From: DAOTXL01 sp034434895
Lineage (GTDB): Bacteria; Chloroflexota; Anaerolineae; JAAYZQ01
Assembly (NCBI GenBank): GCA_034434895.1
Contig: DAOTYI010000077.1
Location: 1-8,058, forward strand
Length of the DNA stretch: 8,058 nt
Direction of reading: 5' to 3'
A program made the position numbers and the translations under genes. Every line of letters begins with the position of its first letter. Position 1 is the first letter of the stretch. The notes under the pieces were generated by a model. It saw nothing but the letters and a program-made list of their open reading frames with translations. It had not been told where the DNA came from and did not search any database. Positions 5,825 to 8,058 of this stretch are shown piece by piece.

Positions 5825-7411
5825 GTGATCCAACTGAGAACACAAACTGAAGCCTATTGGCGCGAGTATGCCCTGAGTGGCGAGGATACAAGTTGCATCT
5901 ATGAGCTCATTTTAGAAGCCGCCAGGCCGGTTTCGACCCGCACACTGGTCCTGGCCGTGATCAAGGCCCGCTATCTCCAGGAAAAGCGGCTCGTGCAGGC
6001 AAAGTTGAGCAAAGGAGCGGCTTATCAGCCGCAGGACCACTATGAGATTGGGCAAAAGCTCATCTTCCCGGTTTTCAACTATGCTCTGGCGACCGTTGTC
6101 GGCACCCGGCCCGGACACAACCCCGACTATGGCGACTTTACTGTGATCCAGGTGCAGTTTGAGGGCCAGGATGAAATCCGCGAGTTTGCCTCCGAGTTGC
6201 ATGGGCAGCACAGACTGAACCGCCAGGAGGGAGAGGAAGAGTGGGGGGTCGCGGATAGTGAGCAGGTGGCCGCAGAACTCGGCGAGAGGTACGGTTCCCT
6301 GGTTGAACAGAAGCTCGTGCCTGCCCTGGCCGCCCGCGACGAGTTTGTCCGGGTTGACGACACCTGGTTTTTGCGCGATCTGCTCACCCCGATTACCGAG
6401 GGGCACCTGAACATCGCCGAGGCCCTGATTGACATCAAGGCGATGCCCCTGCCCGCCGCCGAACTTGTGTCGCACCTGGACCTGCCGGCTGAGGTGCCGG
6501 AGGAGATCCAGCTCCTGTCGCTCACTCTGGCCCTGAATGCCGATCCCCGTTTCGACAACGTGGGCGATAGCGGCCGGGATATCTGGTATCTGCGGCGATT
6601 GACCCCCGTTCCTGTCATAGACCCACCGGTTCATCTTCGTCTCGTGGTGGAGCCTTATGACCGGCAGGCCATCAACCAGGAATTGTTGTTGATCGAACGG
6701 GAGATTGATGATGAGGGCAGCGGAGAAGAGGTGTTCGGCCCCAGCCGCCCGCTCTACAAAACCAGCCTCACGCTGACCTATCCCCACTGGCGGGCGGGCA
6801 CCCTGCCGCTGACGGTCCGGACCCGCGGCCTGTTCCCCACACCGACCCATCACCATTCACCGATTGTGCTGGTGGATGGCCAGAGCGGAGACAGGATGCA
6901 GGGCTGGGTTGTCCATGAGCATCGGTTTGTTTTCGGCCTGGGCGACTGGTATGCGCGCTACAAGGTGCCGGTCGGAGCCCTGTTGAAGCTGGAACGAACC
7001 CGCGACCCGCGCGTCATCACGGTGGACCTGGAAGCGCGACGGCTCAAGCCGGTGTGGTCCAGGTTTGCTGTCATTCAGGATGGCAGGCTGGTGTTTCAGG
7101 TGCGCAAGATGCCGGTTGCCTGCGAATATGATGAGCTGATCGCCATCGGCGAGGTCGATCCGCAGGCAATTGATGAATTCCGCCTGCAAGTGGCAGGCCG
7201 GGGGGAAAGCCTGTTTCAGATCATGGTCCGGGTGATGCCGGAGTTGATCAAACTCAGCCCGCAAGGCACAGTTCACGCCAAGACGATCTACAGCGCCGTG
7301 AACCTGTTAAAGCGTGTCCCCCCTGGGCCGATCTTTGCCCTGCTTTCAACCGAGCCCTGCTTTGTGCCCATGGGCGGCGGGTATTGGACATTCGACGAGG
7401 CATTGGTCTGA
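5825..7411 (+). CDS. Multi-domain protein with repeated winged-helix signatures (HARE/RpoE-delta-like), function unknown
   Basis: A 528-residue soluble protein without signal peptide or membrane segment; I do not recognise a named family. Residues 22-60 look like a helical winged-helix start (IYELILEAARPVSTRTLV). Residues 66-112 are a beta module with YQPQDHYEIGQKLIFP and NPDYGDFTVIQV. Three places have a similar wing ending: EFVRVDDTWFLRDLL (173-187), RFDNVGDSGRDIWYLRRL (242-259) and CFVPMGGGYWTFDEAL (512-527). The same pattern of Phe, a turn and a Trp ends the HARE domain of the RNA polymerase delta subunit. Residues about 311-403 are beta-rich (YPHWRAGTLPLTV, RGLFPTP, IVLVDG, WVVHEHRFVFGLGDWY, LLKLERT) and vaguely resemble a B3-type DNA-binding pseudobarrel. 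No nuclease, helicase or kinase motif is visible. A role in DNA or transcription is inferred only. It has its own strong promoter and is followed after 23 bases by a second winged-helix-like gene, so the two products probably act together. Confidence 0.75.
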   Translation: MIQLRTQTEAYWREYALSGEDTSCIYELILEAARPVSTRTLVLAVIKARYLQEKRLVQAKLSKGAAYQPQDHYEIGQKLIFPVFNYALATVVGTRPGHNPDYGDFTVIQVQFEGQDEIREFASELHGQHRLNRQEGEEEWGVADSEQVAAELGERYGSLVEQKLVPALAARDEFVRVDDTWFLRDLLTPITEGHLNIAEALIDIKAMPLPAAELVSHLDLPAEVPEEIQLLSLTLALNADPRFDNVGDSGRDIWYLRRLTPVPVIDPPVHLRLVVEPYDRQAINQELLLIEREIDDEGSGEEVFGPSRPLYKTSLTLTYPHWRAGTLPLTVRTRGLFPTPTHHHSPIVLVDGQSGDRMQGWVVHEHRFVFGLGDWYARYKVPVGALLKLERTRDPRVITVDLEARRLKPVWSRFAVIQDGRLVFQVRKMPVACEYDELIAIGEVDPQAIDEFRLQVAGRGESLFQIMVRVMPELIKLSPQGTVHAKTIYSAVNLLKRVPPGPIFALLSTEPCFVPMGGGYWTFDEALV

Positions 7412-7422
7412 CGCCGGGAATA

Positions 7423-7430
7423 GGGGGTGA
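7423..7430 (+). promoter_or_regulatory. Ribosome binding site fixing the ATG at 7435
   Basis: GGGGGTGA followed by TCAC; the GGTGATC core matches the extended anti-Shine-Dalgarno sequence and lies just before ATG 7435. It rules out the in-frame TTG at 7384, which sits inside the upstream gene. Confidence 0.75.
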
Positions 7431-7434
7431 TCAC

Positions 7435-7890
7435 ATGGCCAGGTGGGTGAAGCCAACGATAGACACGAAATTTCACATAGATTTCGACTGGTGGGAGGAA
7501 GAGGGACGGAATTTTCGAGTCCACCTGTTGAGCCATCTTTGCCCTGAATGCCAGAGCCGATATCAGGATTACCGGCAGGCCGGGCTGGTGGATTGGATTG
7601 ATGCCGACACAGCCGAGGTGACCCAGGTAGATGGATTGTGGCATTCGCTGCGTACCTGTTGCAGTCTCAAACCCGATTATATCAACGAACTGACCCCCCT
7701 GACGACCGCCATCTTTCGCACTTTTTTGGCCAATGGCAATGAGCCCCTGTCCCCCATTGAATTGCAAGAGCGGGTGCACAGGTCGGCGGAGACTATTCTC
7801 CGCACGGTGGGGGGCTTTAAGGTGTACGACGGCATCAAGCCGGTGCGCGAAGAAGAGACCTGTCGGCGTAATCCACCCCTCAAATGGTAG
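7435..7890 (+). CDS. Small cysteine-motif protein with C-terminal winged-helix-like region, function unknown
   Basis: A 151-residue soluble protein that I cannot assign to a named family. Residues 10-30 are strands (TKFHIDFDWW, NFRVHLL). The CPEC pair (C36, C39) with nearby H30 and H34, and a second pair C75-C76 in LRTCCSLKP, could bind zinc or an iron-sulfur cluster. Residues 83-135 (INELTPLTTAIFRTFLANG, LSPIELQERV, AETILRTVGG, VYDGIKPV) read like a winged helix, with a helix, a 'PLSPIEL' turn before the recognition helix, and a wing. The tail 138-151 is charged and contains C143. The gene starts 23 bases after its partner and has no promoter of its own, so translation from the shared transcript is expected. 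It resembles small adaptor or transcription-associated proteins that combine a metal knuckle with a winged helix; this is inference from residue patterns. Confidence 0.75.
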   Translation: MARWVKPTIDTKFHIDFDWWEEEGRNFRVHLLSHLCPECQSRYQDYRQAGLVDWIDADTAEVTQVDGLWHSLRTCCSLKPDYINELTPLTTAIFRTFLANGNEPLSPIELQERVHRSAETILRTVGGFKVYDGIKPVREEETCRRNPPLKW

Positions 7891-7898
7891 GCACCCCT

Positions 7899-7919
7899 GC
7901 CCTGGACGGCCGCCAGGGC
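7899..7919. other. Hairpin downstream of the winged-helix gene pair
   Basis: GCCCTGG (7899-7905) pairs with CCAGGGC (7913-7919) around a 7-base loop, 9 bases after the stop codon. A further CCTGG (7924-7928) can compete for the same partner. There is no T-tract directly after it, so if it ends transcription it is not a standard intrinsic terminator. It may be a 3' stabilising structure. Confidence 0.4.
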
Positions 7920-8018
7920 CGCCCCTGGGAGACCGCTGAGAAACCTCTTTTCCACCGGGATGGTTCAATTTTCTGGGGAAGTTGGTTTACACTTTTGACA
8001 GGCTAAAGTTCCGCCTGA

Positions 8019-8052
8019 CCCTCACCCCTCCCCCTGCCCCCTCCCCTCTCCC
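8019..8052 (-). repeat. C-tract array, G-quadruplex potential on the - strand
   Basis: Six runs of three to five C (8019-8021, 8025-8028, 8030-8034, 8037-8041, 8043-8046, 8050-8052) are separated by one to three bases. The complementary strand therefore carries six closely spaced G-runs. Similar 'CCCTCACCCC...CCCCTCTCCC' tracts occur as dispersed intergenic repeats in many environmental bacteria. The tract continues to or beyond the window edge. Confidence 0.65.
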
Positions 8053-8058
8053 GCTCGC

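Noticed and set aside
5912..6856. - strand open frame of 314 codons, with neighbours at 6857-7276 and 7288-7968
   Set aside because: All are shadows of the winged-helix gene pair. They have no ribosome binding site and their composition is that of antisense translation.
7995..8000. TTGACA as a -35 box near the right edge
   Set aside because: No -10-like hexamer lies 15-19 bases downstream; the sequence there is C-rich.
1..8058. CRISPR array, complete insertion sequence or rRNA/tRNA gene
   Set aside because: No regularly spaced direct repeats, no transposase frame and no RNA gene signature were seen anywhere in the window.

Overview
The window is GC-rich DNA, most likely from a Chloroflexota bacterium of the Anaerolineae type. 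This assignment is an inference. It rests on two secreted glycosidases of a style common in that group, a C-terminal RLFLPFVSR tail like the 'LPLV' endings of many Anaerolineae/Chloroflexia secreted proteins, GTG starts behind strong Shine-Dalgarno sequences, and a C-rich intergenic tract at the right edge. No sequence here proves the taxonomy.

Left part (1-4574), carbohydrate enzymes. The last 40 codons of a + strand gene, possibly a glycosyltransferase, run into and overlap the 3' end of a large - strand gene for a secreted GH78-type alpha-L-rhamnosidase (106-3186), whose four catalytic carboxylates are all present. Diverging from it is a secreted clan GH-A glycosidase (GH39-like, 3153-4574) with both catalytic glutamates. 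The GH39-like gene has a strong extended -10 promoter, and this promoter lies inside the N-terminal coding region of the rhamnosidase gene. The two 5' ends overlap by 34 bases, so expression of the two enzymes may be coupled or antagonistic.

Middle part (4580-5824), small conserved genes on the - strand. A DUF350-type membrane protein with an internal duplication, followed by a DUF2007-type small protein, probably form an operon driven by an extended -10 promoter at about 5454-5482. Upstream is a gene-free stretch of about 350 bases. It holds an imperfect inverted repeat with 17-18 base arms, a 9-bp GC-rich hairpin, a 12-bp perfect palindrome and a clear sigma-70 promoter firing rightward.

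Right part (5825-7890), the least understood piece. Two co-directional genes 23 bases apart share that promoter. The first encodes a 528-residue protein with repeated winged-helix (HARE/RpoE-delta-like) signatures around a beta-rich, possibly B3-like barrel. The second encodes a 151-residue protein with a CPEC and CC cysteine set and a C-terminal winged-helix-like region. I do not recognise a named function for either. Together they look like a two-component nucleic-acid-binding module and are the best candidate here for an undescribed system. The last 168 bases are non-coding and end in a C-tract array that could form a G-quadruplex on the - strand.
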